Below are positions 23,959 to 37,085 of a stretch of 64,000 nt of DNA, in pieces. The stretch's first letter is position 1; every line of letters begins with the position of its first letter. The DNA comes from Thuidium tamariscinum (taxonomy: Eukaryota; Streptophyta; Bryopsida; Hypnales; Thuidiaceae). Both the position numbers and the translations under genes were made by a program. Below the pieces are notes generated by a model. That model saw nothing but the letters and a program-made list of their open reading frames with translations, was not told where the DNA came from and made no database searches. The stretch is taken from contig OX344751.2 in the NCBI GenBank assembly GCA_947034885.2, forward strand, positions 20,894,001-20,958,000, in the 5' to 3' direction.

Positions 23959-26900
23959 TTAGACCTTTATTTTTATCATTCTTGCTTTCTCTAGTAGAGT
24001 CATAATCTCATCCATGCTAAAGCTAGGGGCATGAATGAACTTGTCCTTCTTTGGGTCAACCTTGCACAAATAACGGAAAATATAATATAAATGTTTGCAG
24101 TTAACATACTTCCCTCTCTTGCCGATGGATGCAGACAACATACCAATGAAGTACAAGCAAGTGCAAGTTGGGAAATTTGAAATAGTAACACGATATACCA
24201 TGTGATGAGGTTCTACACCAGATTGTAAAGTGATAACAACTCCAAGGCCTAGATAAGGGAGAATGTTCACTCCAAGGATATTGCCCGTGACATTTCTTGC
24301 ACTCTCCCATTGATTTTGATGATCATTAGTGGGTGCCTTGTCATTCCTCCGAATGTTTTTTCCATTTCGAATATATGGAAGCTTGTCGGAGTGAGCTGCC
24401 TTTGAGTAGTTCCATTCCAAAACCTCGAAAAGTCTGGAAGATGTGAATAAGCGACGTGGAGACAGTGATGGGCGCTCTTGAAGGCGAAACCCAGCTTCTT
24501 GAAAAAGTATAATCTCATGAGAAGTCAGACTTGTACCCAACATCACATGCCAAATTTCAGGGAGTTGAGGGCGACTAAGGACATGAGACCTCCTAGGTCC
24601 CATAACGCAACGTTGAATGTCGTTTGGGCAAAACTAGAAGTCATCTGTTTCAACATTCGTACCTTTGTACTCGCGTTTCTGGCCTTTATACATTGGTGCT
24701 GCTACAGCTTTAGAACCTTGAACTATGAACATCTTGCACTTCACCTCCATCTGCGCTTGAATGGCATGGCACTTCCTCTTGGACTTTACGGAAATGCGAG
24801 CAATGTGCCACTCTAAAGGGTCACAATTCGTCTCTAAAATGTGCATGACATGAGGAAACATTGGATCTCCTTCATCTGTAGATGCATTCAGAGCAATGCC
24901 AAATTTCAATTGTACTCTAGGGTGAGAGAACTTGACCTTATCTGGGCAGTGAGAATCACCTTCAGCCCCAATAGGCTCATCATGCTTGCGCTTTGTGGAG
25001 CCAAAGACTTCCTCTCCTTCTAAATGGGGTATACGTGTACACAGTTCCTCCACACCAGGCATACTGCACAACGCATCAGTAATCTTCTTCCCGTCCATAG
25101 ATGCTACTGCTCGCTTTAACTTCAGATCATGTCGGGACGGTCCAGTTCCAGAAGGCCCACCATTCAAATACACGCGATAATTTGTCATTTGCATAAATGC
25201 TCGAATCCAGTCGTCACAAGTGGCAACATATAAGTCAGTACCACGTTTCCCAGATGCTTGAAGCCACTTGTTGTGAATTGTTTCCGATAGGTTGCAAGAT
25301 GGAATATCCGCTTCTTTGTCTGCTGACAAACTCTGGAAGTACAGTGATAGGATATGTTAATAAAAGTGACAAATGAGAATAATATAACAAATCCTCAATA
25401 GCTATTTTAAAGAAGGGACAATCATTCAGCCAATACCATGAAAGAACTGTCCTGAGATATCCAAGATACTTTTGACTATTAATACAGAAAGAACCAAATC
25501 CGGCTAGGACATACAAGTGTCTTCATTTAGACCTGTGGTTTAAGTGAGGGCCCAAGCCGCGACATCAATCAATCACTAGGGGATCACGGGCCCTTTCCAT
25601 AAGATGAGAGGTTGTATATTGGTTACAAAATGGGAAACCACAATCCTACAGCGAAGGCCTCTCGGTGGCGAGATAGGATTCAGAGGACGATCCTAGTTGC
25701 AACTGAGGGACAATTTCACTAAGTAGGAATAGTTCATATGTGAAAATCTTGAAACTAAGGTTGTGATGAAGACAACATGGACTTTGTAAAAGAAGAAATA
25801 AATAAATGAAAAGACTTATTGTCTCCATGAATCCACCCCATTGGCGATAACGAAAGTGTCAAAAAGCTAACTATAGCTCTAGCTCTCTCAGTGACTCTTT
25901 AGAGGCTGCACTGGACGAATACCACCATGCCTTGATTTGAAGATACTTGCTCTCCGCTTCGTCTAGAGTCTTTGCATCTTTGTAATCTCTACAAAGCCTC
26001 ACGTGTTGCGCTTGCATATCTCTCTTGATGAGTCGTTCCATGTGTTGTTTCAAAGAAGTTGTCCAATGGAAAAGGCATGTGCGTTCTCTATCAACCATTT
26101 TGATGGATGCATTACCGGACCCATAAACGATCCTAACAGCATTCCAATTTGCTTGAGCACTATCTGCCATGAAGCTTTTGAAGTTGGGATTGTCCAAGCC
26201 ATTTTTCTCCATAACTCAATTCAAGCATCTCCACATAATGGTCTGGCCCTCCGTGTCCTCGGATTGCATGTCGCAAACCGCTATAGTCATCACCTTGCAA
26301 TAAATCGAATCATAAACATGGCAAGTGATTGTGGTCCATCCTTTGACACGCTTAACATGGTCAAACATAATCCAACAATTTGCTAGATCCCCACCTGCTT
26401 GCATGCGCTTCACGAGATCGACTCCACTGCCAGGGCCATGCACTAGCATCTTGAAGAGGTACACTTTCTCTTGTCCTTGTCCGGGAAATACATTGTCGTG
26501 AATGAACTCGATCTTGGCCTCCTTCATTGCAAGTAAGCGGTCGATCTCACCTCCCCCGCTGCCATTGCTTCAAAGGAAGAAATGATGTTCCGAACGTTTG
26601 GAGAACTTAAGACCTGGAACTTGTCCATCACTGCATCCAAGGCAGGCCCCTTCAACATTTCTTTCGGAGAATCACCTGAATGAACCAAAAACGTATCCAG
26701 GAATTCCTTGCTAGCAGCTAAAGCTATTGCGAAGGCTTTAGCTGTAGGTGTTTTTGCGACCTCCTTTTCTAGAAGGCCAGAAATGGTGTCCAAGCCCGGG
26801 TCATATGAGATGATCCTACGACATAGTAGATCCTAGTGTCACAGAAACTGACACAGGTAGGTGAAGCTTTACAAACTCTACACACTAATGTAGAATCTCG

Positions 26901-27184
26901 TGGTGGTATTGACCCTACGAGAAACGGAGTACTAGTATTACCCAACCACTCAATCTTGTTTTTCTTAGAGCACCTAGATATGTAATCGTAAGATGTGTTG
27001 GTACATATAAGGTGACCAACGCATGAAGACTTCCTAAATTTTAGTCCAAGGTTGTTGTGAATGTTTGAGGTCATCGTGCGACACCACGTATGACCATCGT
27101 ATCGTTTGTCCATGCCAGTCATACTCTTAGAAGAGCTGGACGAAGGTAATGAACAGCAAGGTGGCAATTCTAGGACAATATCAC
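23959..27184 (-). pseudogene. outer MULE transposase, 3' part (exons after the long intron)
   Basis: This is the catalytic and C-terminal portion of a Mutator-like transposase, continuing from 53085-53814. In order it has a zinc-finger region beginning MTGMDKRYDGH with several Cys, the core with FDHVKRVKGWTT, VYDSIYCKVMTIAVCDMQSE and FMADSAQANWNAV (candidate catalytic Asp positions), RTCLFHWTTSL, PSCNLSETIHNKWLQ, and a SWIM finger (CTC...NCKHLYYIF) near 24060-24170. It is 60-70% similar by eye to the inner copy. It is dead: a deletion with frameshift near 26790 removes the His pair of the zinc finger, another frameshift lies near 26550, and stops occur at 26213-26215, about 25857 and about 25848, the last two replacing Trp. 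The acceptor at 27185-27186 follows a pyrimidine tract. Confidence 0.85.
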
Positions 27185-28040
27185 CTGTTGAAGAAGGATA
27201 ATGACCTATTTAGAAATTATCCTATTAGTATAATAAGTTCGTTCCAAGGGAGATGGTCAAGTAGGAAATCTATGCTAATAGATTAATCCAATTTGAAACT
27301 CTATCACCAAAAACATTATTACAACGACAAACTAAATCCAATGAGGTTTACAAATTCTGTACTCAATTGTAATCACTCAACACTCTGCACTTCACCAATT
27401 TGGTACTCTCAGCTACCATAACCAACTAGCATCCCAACATATTGAATCATCCCGAATTGTATACTTCACATCACATCAGATCATCTTCCAATTTGGCATC
27501 CATGCCATAGCATACTCACATACATGTACAACATCCAAATTGATTCCCATTCACAGCATTCAGCTTTATAACCCAATTGGAAAATTAATCCAATAACATT
27601 CACACACAAGAACTCAAATCACTTCTCTTTAGCTTCAAATCAGCTCCATACAGCCTGATATTAATTCTGATTTGGTGACAAATCACCATTAACATTGTAA
27701 TTGTTTTCCATAAGTTCTTCTAAAATCTCCGAATAGGACCCTATCTGCAATTTAACAAATTGCTCTCTGTCCTCTCAGCTATTTCCTCCTACTTGGAATC
27801 ATGTTACAAATTTAACTTCCTCAATTATCACTGATTCCATAATTGTTTCCATCACAGCTAATAAACCCGAATTGTGGACTCAAATTTCTACAATGCACTC
27901 CTGTCCCCCAATTCCTATACTTCCTAATTGGTAATAATTATTCTGATTATTCCAAAATAGAAATCACTTCCACCACCTGTTCCAGTTCCCCGACTTGGAC
28001 ATAGACTCATACATAATTTCCAAACACTCAGCACACACAT
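27185..28040 (-). other. 3' remnant of the long transposase intron, CCAATTGG-rich
   Basis: This non-coding sequence lies between the splice acceptor of the outer transposase and the inverted repeat of element T. Variants of CCAATTGG and CCAATTTG (also CCCGAATTG, CCCGACTTGGA) recur every 30-60 bases. The same motif style, in the same orientation, fills 52512-53084, so the two stretches look like one former intron of about 1.4 kb split by T. Confidence 0.5.
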
Positions 28041-28073
28041 CATAAGAGGTTTTTTGGAGGCATTGAGAGACTG
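28041..28073 (+). repeat. left arm of the 33-bp inverted repeat of element T
   Basis: Its reverse complement matches 52479-52511 at 32 of 33 positions; the one difference is CTCTCAATG against CTCCCAATG. The arm includes a run of six T. Confidence 0.85.
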
Positions 28074-28899
28074 CGAGTTCACAAGAAGTTCTCATGAAGT
28101 TCCCATGAATAGGCTTTTGTTGTTGGTTTTTATGGGAACGAATCTGATGTGGTCGAGAGACTGCCACATCAGACCAATGAAGTATAAAGAAAGGGCCAGT
28201 CCTTGTCTGACAGGCCGGGTCCGGGATTGCAACAGCCGTGGTCGGTGCTTGATGAACAGGGCAACGACTCCGACAAACGACTCCGACATCAGTCTTCTCG
28301 TGTGTTGCTGCAGGTGGAGATTCTTCCGTCTACGAACAGTGATTCTTGGTTTTCTGAAAATTGCGAAGCAATTGGTTCTATCTCTTTTCTTCAAGTGTGA
28401 GTTCTCTGTTGTTTAAGTGAATTCCCAATTAACAGAACAATGAGTAAGTAGAGTCGTCAAATGTATGCAGCTGTGCGTGCTTGCGTGGGGGTGGAACGGC
28501 TCTCTCGATCCGTCGTTGCACTTTTTGCGACTGAAGGTGTAAGTGGTCTTTAACTGAGCTTTGACAATGAGAAGTTCTCGTGGGGCACTTACACAATTGT
28601 TCGTGTTTTAGGGTTTTCAGTTTTGAGTAACTTCCGTCTTCCTGTGAACGATGAGTGAGAAATTGATCCCAGAGAGCCGACGAGGTACACATCTGCTACC
28701 TCAATGTCTTCATATTTTGGGCTTCCGAGAAAGTTCTGCTGAAATGTGATGGTTTCATAATAATTTCATGCGGTTCAATCAGAATGGCAAGTTCAAAGCT
28801 GTAAATCCTAATCGGTAAATGATGCAGTCGGTGCTCTCCATGTCCCTCCCAGGACAAATGTCTCCGGTGACTTGTTGTCAAGAAGCTGTAAGAAATACT

Positions 28900-31120
28900 T
28901 CTTCTAATATAGTGTTGTGGAAGTGTTCAGCAGGACATATGGAGAGCTGAGGAAGCAAGAGAAGCTTGTCGGGAGGAGCGGAGCACGTCCACAAAATTCC
29001 ATGGACGCTTACAAAGTAGCATCCTGCTTTACTTCCTCGTCAAGAAAGAAGATCATGAAATTGGTATGCAATTCGAAACTTGCAGTGATGACACTGCTAT
29101 GAGAGTGTAATTCCATGGAGCATTGCAGTGTTTAGGTCAGAACAATGTACTTGTTTACATTTTGTGCGTTCCATTGCAAATCTCCAAATTCCAGCAGTCG
29201 AGGACTTGCATTATCCATCTTCTCAGCTAAACTCTTCATTAGGTGGAATTGGGGTACTGACTTAAAATGCCTACAATGGAGATGTTCATGAACTGAGGTT
29301 CGTATGCACTGATTTCTGACAACACTGAAAGTCATGTGTAAGCTACACATGGTTCGTGAGTGACTGCACCCATGCAATCGATAGAGCACGGTGATATTCA
29401 CTTCGAGGCTTCATTCCACGATCAAGGTTGTGCTCATTACAGGTCAGTAGAAAGGGATTCTAGTTGAGAGAGGAGGGAATTCATATTTTCCGAACCACAC
29501 TTCCGATAAAGGAGAAGTACAAATCAATAATAGTCATATGCTATTGTGAATCCATCAGCGGGTTTAAGGTTTAAAATTTTGCTGCAGTCAACAATAATCA
29601 CAGAACGAGGAATTTCATCATTCAAGCCTACACTACGCTTCATGACTCCAACAAGCAAATAATTATTAATTTACAATTGATACAAGATCTCGTCACTGCA
29701 ATTTAGGATTATGGAATCAATGCCTAGTAACAATCAGTATTGATTCTAAAGCATGCGAAGTATAGGATATCAGAAGTAAGAACTACGTACGAAGATCAAT
29801 TCCGAGAAAGCTTTGTCACTAAAGAACTTAACAATGGTGCCACTTGAATGGCCTGATGTCCAATTCTCTACGGTCAACCATATAGTAGCAATTTCCTTGA
29901 CTGGCCAACCTTCTCATCAGAAATGAGTTCAACTGTGGTCGGCATATGCTAGAATGATAGCGACATTCGAAGCTGAATTAGCCAGAAGACGAAAGAAACA
30001 CAGTCACAGTGAACCTAATCTTAAAAATTCTCTTTCGCATGATCTTCTCACATTTCTCACTCTTCAAAGTATGCCACGTATATGGAATGCAGATTGGAGT
30101 GCTAAGATCTTTCGACAAGTCTGCTTGTGCCATTCTTGGTCTGGCTCACTTTGCATTTCTTGGTATTCGTGCTTGTTCGTTCGACTGCGTCGACTGAGCT
30201 TCGCGTACTGACCTGCACTTCTCTTCTACCTATTATAAATGCTATGAAGTTGATTTGCCTCCATCGAGGAGGCTGAAATCCAAGAGCTGTCACTACATAT
30301 TGGACTCTAGAATGAGACCACTGCAGAAGCTAACTTGCTTTCATGTCAGTGACACCTTCTGCCGAGCCTCTGCTCCTTCGTCATTGCGCAAGTGACAGAT
30401 ATGAGGCCAAGAAGCTCTATCGATTCCATTCTCACTTTCAATGTTAAAGATGAACACGGTGATTGGATATCGACAAGAGTTTGCATTGGTAGTTGGATTA
30501 CTCTGCAACCTGGAAGAGTAGGTGCTCATGCTCGTGATGCTGCGGAGCATGGTGGCTCCTCAAATTTTGAGGGCGCTTACAAAGCAAAGGTGTTGAAATT
30601 TCGAGTCCATGAAGGTTCCAGTACAGTCTCCGAGGTTCTAGTCGCCCATGCATACATGCACCGACAATTGGGTATCGACGTCGAATCTGTTGTTGACAAG
30701 TGCAATTGTAAGGAACTATCCATAATTTTCATGATCTTCTCTTACTTGGATTCTTTGTCTATGCTAGGAGGTTTGAACTGCTTGTACTAGGCTTCGAATG
30801 TAGTAAGATTTGCACTGTCGATGTAGTTCTTTCTTGTTCTCTATACTTCGATCGTACTTTGCACTTGTGCAGAAGGTAACACACTCATGTTCCTTCGTTC
30901 CTGTCCACATACTTGTATCCATCAAAATGGGAGGATTGGATTGACGTGCGCTCCATAATAGGCGTCATATGGGTCGTCCATGCTGATATTGGCGAGGCAC
31001 AACGAGGGCATCGTACGCACGAGGACCTATTGCACAATGGCATTTTCTTCTATAATGCCATGTTCTTACTTCCTACTTCAGCGTCACGACGTGGTTCAGT
31101 GGAACCAATCCCTGAGGAAT
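28900..31120 (+). other. element T plus-strand gene T1, 5' segments (tentative)
   Basis: Protein-like segments lie on the plus strand: 28917-29099, 29954-30210, and most convincingly 30392-30711, which begins RPRSSIDSILTFNVKDEHG and contains FEGAYKAKVLKFRVHEG before a GTAAGG donor. The last could be a small beta-rich domain. I cannot assign a function or join the exons with confidence. The inner MULE begins at 31129 and T1-like coding resumes at 46584, so the gene may have been cut by that insertion. Confidence 0.3.
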
Positions 31121-31128
31121 GCTGGTAT

Positions 31129-31187
31129 GTGAGCAGGGAGCGGCGAGCGGGGAGCAGGGAGCAGGAAAAAGTGAGCATGGAGCAGGG
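31129..31187 (+). repeat. left terminal inverted repeat of the inner MULE
   Basis: The repeat is made of successive GTGAGC, GGGAGC, GGCGAGC and GGGGAGC units, with a final GTGAGCATGGAGCAGGG after a short A-run. The reverse complement of 46441-46496 has the same unit order with a few substitutions. Confidence 0.8.
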
Positions 31188-31679
31188 ATTTTAGGAAAAA
31201 AGACCTACCTAATCCTATTACCGTGGAAAAGGGTACCTAAAACCGTGTAATTAGTTTGTTCCAAAAATATTAAATTTGAATTTTTTTCAATCCAATTCTA
31301 ATCTAAAACCATGGAATTTTGGAAGCTTAGATCTATAGCTATATGATATAAGCATTATGATCATGTAATTTCAAACATTTAAAGTTCTCTACAAGAGCAA
31401 AGAATAGAGATAAGAGAACCAAAAATGATTTATTAAAGTTTAATTTATGAAATTTAAGAGACCCTATTATCGTATAATTTTCATAAAAATTTAATTTGTA
31501 TTAAAAGGGGCATGTAAAGCCGTGGATTGTTAAGGAAATTTGGATACCTAATAAAATGATGGTTTCTAGTTTTAATAAAAATAGAAAGAAATCTATGACC
31601 ATGGATTTTTGTCATTTAAGACATTAGATGTTTTTGGGGGCATTTAGAAGGCTAACATTGTTGAGAGATTATCATGCTA

Positions 31680-31850
31680 GATTTTACTATATTTTTAATT
31701 AATTATTAATTTTAAAAAATCAGTTTTTTGCTTCATAACTTTTTGATTTTTTTTTTTTTTTTTTTTTTTCCTTCAAAAAATTCAAACCAGCAGTCGCTGG
31801 TTCATTGCACAGTGAACAGTTTTAGGGAAGAACCCTGAAATAGTCTCCTA
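31680..31850 (+). repeat. second copy of the AT tract plus CCAGC/GCTGG hairpin
   Basis: An AT tract (TTAATTAATTATTAATTTTAAAA), a run of 22 T, and then ACCAGCAGTCGCTGGT, a 6-bp stem with a 4-base loop. The order matches 5500-5690. It lies between the left terminal repeat of the inner MULE and the end of the methyltransferase gene. Confidence 0.5.
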
Positions 31851-33149
31851 CGGAGCAAAAAAACATCTAATACTTATAATGGAAAGACCAAGTAGCTTAA
31901 AGAAATTGAATGAAAAACTATAATACTACAATACCACTCAAAAAAAGACATATATAGTTATGGCATAATATTGCAACCATTAAAGTTATAAACAATTGTG
32001 AATCATTTAGAAACAAATCTTTTGTTGTTTAAATTCACACAATGAGAAATTGAATACTCACCAAGATAAGAAGATACAATAAGTTTAAATATGTGGGTCA
32101 CTTGGATATAGCATTCAACATTTAGAACACACAATCAAATGCCTGTATAATATATATATGATAAAGCAAATGCCATAAAACTGAAGGGCAATTTAGAGCC
32201 ACAATAGTGAAATACACTGAAAAATGAAAACCACTCAAAGACCACCACTAGATCTACAGTCACTAGAGGTTGAACCTTCAATCTCAAATTTCTCTCTTTG
32301 ATCTGCCTCTATATCCAAGAACTCCTTTACCTTTGGATCATATCGAAGCTTTTGTCGATTCACTATTGGAGATGGAGCATCAACATATGCTTGAGCAATC
32401 CTCTCTGCATAAACCGGGAGAATGAAATTGAAAGGCGGACTCTGCTCATTTGCATCTTGTACTTGCTCTACTACGGTGTCTCTGCAAGACAAGAAAAAAA
32501 GGTTAGTAAAATACAATGTAATTCAAATATTCTTATAAAATGAAAAATGGTGACTTAACAAATAAATCACAACTTACGCACAAGAGATGAATCGATTCCT
32601 CTTTGGCTTCTTTGTAGGTGGTTGATCAAGCGGTGGGGTAGTGGCTCTATCCTTGGTTGTAAAAATAGAGGCTGCAACAGGGGCAAACGGGGCAATCATA
32701 GCCTTGAAAATGAGAGGATCATCTTCTAATGCTAAGATGTGCCGTCCAGTCTCCAAACTAGCCTTGATGGATGAACCTGTTGGAAAACAAAAAATATATG
32801 AATAAATTATGAAAAATCAGCTCCAAAGAATGATGAATAGAACTTAAAATTGTAGAAGAAAAAAAATACCTGTTGCAGCTTTGCAATCAAGGACAATATC
32901 TCCAGGCTTGCAAAATTGTAGGATGAGATCTCGTATAAAGGGTAAGTTCTTACGTGGACCTCTCCATGGAATTTTCTCATTCATAGAAAGGCTTTCAATA
33001 TTCGTAAGATTGAAGAGAGCATCATTTTTCTCTAAAGGCTCACCATCATAAGAAGAATTATGGTTTTCTTGGAATGAAAACCGTGAAGGAATCTCCCGCC
33101 GAATAAACAATTGAATCCAAAATCGAACAGACTGTAAACATTGAAAAGT

Positions 33150-33840
33150 TGAATATTAGAAAGAACTGTATCTCAGAAATTACAATATCAAGAGAGCTAC
33201 AGAAATTTCAGAAATCACAATGTCAAGGGAACTACAAAAATTTCAGAAATCACAATGTCAAATAAATCACTAAAACGAAGGACTTCAAAGTTTATTTTAG
33301 GATATACTTTCTACAACTTCCTACAAACTACTCACAAACTAAAATTTACAATGTCAAAGAAAATTTTAGAAATTACAATGTTAAGAAAATTACAAAAATT
33401 TCAGAAATCACAATGTCAAATAAATCACCAAAACGAAGGACTTCAAAGTTTATTTTAGGATATACTTTCTACAACTTCCTACAAACTACTCACAAACTAA
33501 AACTTACAATGTCAAAAGAAAATTTCAGAAATTACAATGTCAAGGAAATCGCAGATATTACAATGTTAAGGAAATTACAAAAATTTCAGAAGTCACAATG
33601 TCAAAGAAATCACAAAAATGAAGGACTTCAAAGTTAAGGGTAGAGTAGACTTTCTATAAATTCCTACAAACTAAAATGTACAATGTCAAAGGAAATTTTA
33701 GAAATCACAATGTCAAAGAAATAATAGAAATTACAATGTCAAGGGAATTACAAAAATTTCAGAAATCACATAAATTTCAATGTCAAGGGAATTACAGAAA
33801 ATTTCAGAAATCACAATGTCAAAGAAGTCACATAAACTTT
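33150..33840. repeat. intronic tandem repeat, AATTACAATGTCAARG units
   Basis: Units of the form ATTACARAAATTTCAGAAATCACAATGTCAA(A/G)G repeat through the intron between the motif IV and motif I exons. Inside is a higher-order tandem duplication of about 158 bp (about 33220-33380 and 33378-33535) containing ACGAAGGACTTCAAAG. The same unit fills another intron of the same gene at 36040-37085. Confidence 0.85.
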
Positions 33841-36039
33841 TTCATTTACCGTTAATGATGGATCCCGTGCAGATGTAAGATGTAGCTCATTGATTCCCCA
33901 CCAATCTTTGGCCAACTTCATGTCATACTGGTCGGCCAACTCATCAACTTCTTTTAGCAATCTTCGGTCATCACAATGTATGAGTAGGAGGGCACTATCA
34001 TCATGCAAATACATATCAGCCATCTCAAAGAGAGTCTCAACGTAATTCTCTTTGCGCGCGTTCCACTCTGGAATTGAAGTTGAAAGACCTGGAACAGGTA
34101 GATTCTCTGGAATGTTTGCAATGATCAAATCAAGTCCTGTATGCTTGTATTCTTTGCAAAAGTCGGATGTAACAGTACGATTGCGAGTAGCACTAATCTG
34201 CACATTTCATACATGTAAAGTTAAAATTAAAACCTTCAAAGCAATGCCATAAAAGATGAAATGTTGGAATTAAGTTGAGAATACAATACCTTAGCTATAG
34301 TGTCATGCAACCTTATCCATCGAGGATCAGGGTTAGTGGACTCTTGTAAACTATTCAAGAGAGTGATGAGAGAAGTGCACTCTACAAAGACATGAAGAGA
34401 GTCTTTAGGCTCTATCATTGAAGAGCTGGCTGAAGGGAATATGAATCGTTTCTTCTTTCGAATTCGATTACCAGTGGCATGAATAACATTCGATAAAGAA
34501 GAATCTGGAGCAGCAGGTGCAAGGCCATCATCATGGCCTTGGTCTGACATGGGGGTAGTCTCATGACTCTGTGAAGGCGCGGCTACAAGCTCATTTGCTT
34601 GAGACTTCTGTCTTTCGGCTTCTTCTTTCTCTGCCTTCTCTTTCTCCGCCTTCTCTTTGGCCACCCTCTCCATCTCTTCCTTCTCCTTCTTTGTGAGCCG
34701 CTTTTTCTTTGGTGCCTTCTCTTGTGGTTGATTGACTTCTTCTGCATCGTCAGGGTCAAGAATAGCAAGTTGTCCACCATCAAAAGCTGTCCTCTCTGCA
34801 ACCTCTGAGTCAGGGGTGTAATTCCGATGACAATCAAGGTACTACCCTCCCGCTTCCAAATGTGTAGCTTTGAACTTCTTCAATTGCTCACATGTAAATA
34901 TACAAAGATTAGAGTCTTTTTGCAACCAAGAAAGGAAAAAGGGTGGTACAGCTTCTGCTGAAATTGCATTTTTGGGAAGTAGAACCCGCATGAAGTACCT
35001 GAAGTCAAGGAGACAAATGTCATGATTGGCAAGTAATTCATGAATGAAAACAATAAAAACAAACAAAGCATTTTCATCAACTTTTAGAAGTAAAGGTAAC
35101 AAATAGGAACCAAAAATAAGAAACAATAGAAACTACATAATAAAATATTAAAGCAAGTAGATAAGTGCAATAGCATGATAGTACCTGTATACAATACGTC
35201 TCACTGCACTCTCAGCTCCAGGGAACTTTTTAAATATAGACTTCTTTGTATAGAGTTTCTGATCTTTGTTTCCAAAGAACGAGATAAATGCTTTGTCCCA
35301 AAGCAAAATGCGCTAACTTTCCATATAATCAGAGGGCTTTCGAACACCTTGTATGGTCCAATCTACGACAATGTTTTCATCTTTGCAAATGTTTGTAACC
35401 ATCTTAACAACTGCCTCCTCCATCTATTAAAATGAAATGAAGAATGTTAAAAATATAATAAAATGAAATCATAATAAGTGCAAGAAAGAAATGATTTGCG
35501 GTCACAATACAATACCTCAGCCCAAAAAGATGCTTTATTAATCCAAGAATCCCAAAAGAGGTCTTTATCCTTGGACCCTGGAAAGCGATAAGATTGTCGA
35601 ACCGTCAAGGATGCATTCCACCACCTTAACCACCGTGCCTTGTGTTTTGCTTCAATGTTAGCGGTGGTAATTTTTTGAAGCTTTTCAATCGTCATTTCAG
35701 GATTTGGATATTCACTGAAGTGTCTATCAATCTGAGCACATAAAAACATTTATATTAGATTGAAATGATGCAATATATAGATAAATTCAGAGATTACAAG
35801 TTTAAATGGAATACAAATGAACTCATACCTCTTTGAGAAAATCATTTCCGTTCTTTGGATTTGCCACCGCTAGGTATTTGTCAAAGTCTTTGGCATGAAC
35901 AGCCTTGACAAACTTGTCTGAGGCATTTTTCATTGCTTCCCAAATGCCTGGAGCAGTCCTCTCTTGGAGTGGTGTCCGCATCGTGTACTCTCGAGCTGCT
36001 TCATCGGCGGCCAATGCAATCTCCCGCTACAATTGAAAA

Positions 36040-37085
36040 TTACAAAAATTACTATGTCAAAGGAAATTTCAGGAATTACAATGTGAAAGAAATCATAGAA
36101 TTGACAATGTTCATAGAATAACAAAAATTTCAGAAATTACAATGTCAAAGACACTACAGAAATTACAATGTCATAAGAATTACAAAAGATTTCAGAAATC
36201 ACAATGTCAAGGAAATCATATAAATAGAGGACTTCAAAATTTATTATAGAATAGACTTTCTATAAACTAAAACTTACAATGCCAAAGGAACTACAAAAAT
36301 TTCAAAAATCACATTGTCTAGAGAACTACAAAAATTTCAGAAATCACACTATCAAGGGAACTACAACAATTTCAGAAATCACATTGTCAAGAAAACTACA
36401 AAAATCTTAGGAATCACATTGTCAAGAGAACTACAAAAATTTCAAAAATCACACTATCAAAGGAACTACAGAAATTTCAGAAATCACACTGTCAAGGGAC
36501 CTACAAAAATCTTAGGAATCACATTGTCAAGGGAACTACAAAAATTTCAAAAATCACACTATCAATGGAACTACAAAAATTTCAGAAACCACACTATCAA
36601 GGGAACTACAAAAATTTTAGAAATCACACTATCAAGGGAACTACAAAAATTTCAGAAATCACACTATCAAGGGAACTACAAAAATTTCAGAAATCACATT
36701 GTCAAGAGAACTACAAAAATTTCAGAAACCACACTATCAAAGGAACTACAGAAATTTCAGAAATCACACTGTCAAGGGACCTACAAAAATCTTAGGAATC
36801 ACATTGTCAAGGGAACTACAAAAATTTCAAAAATCATACTATCAAGGGAACTACAAAAATTTCAGAAACCACACTATCAAGGGAATTACAAAAATTTCAG
36901 AAATCACACTATCAAAGGAATTACAGAAATTTCAGAAATCACACTATCAAAGGAACTACAGAAATTTCAGAAACCACAAACTAAAACTTATAATGTCAAA
37001 AGAAATTTCAGAAATTACAATGTCAAAAAAATCACAGAAATTACAATGCTAAAAGATTGTCAAAGATATTACAATATCAAAAGAA
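36040..37085. repeat. intronic tandem repeat, about 35-bp GGGAACTACAAAAATTTCAG unit
   Basis: Close to thirty units of a roughly 35-base repeat fill the intron between two methyltransferase exons (37153 and 36026). Because 35-36 is near a multiple of three, open frames of over 260 codons arise on the plus strand; they are products of the repeat and not genes. Units in the middle (36300-36970) are most alike; outer units resemble the array at 33.2-33.8 kb. Confidence 0.9.

Noticed and set aside
24478-25180. Plus-strand frames of 60-112 codons
   Set aside because: They are shadows of the minus-strand outer transposase, whose translation matches the inner copy.
27186-27210. TGTTG... and ...CTAC as terminal ends of a 25.9-kb element exactly between the two transposase parts
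   Set aside because: The two edges show no convincing inverted or direct terminal repeat; the 33-bp inverted repeat further in is much stronger evidence for the ends of T.
33150-37085. Possible CRISPR-like array (regular repeats about 35 bp apart)
   Set aside because: The units are contiguous variants with no unique spacers, and the locus is a plant intron.
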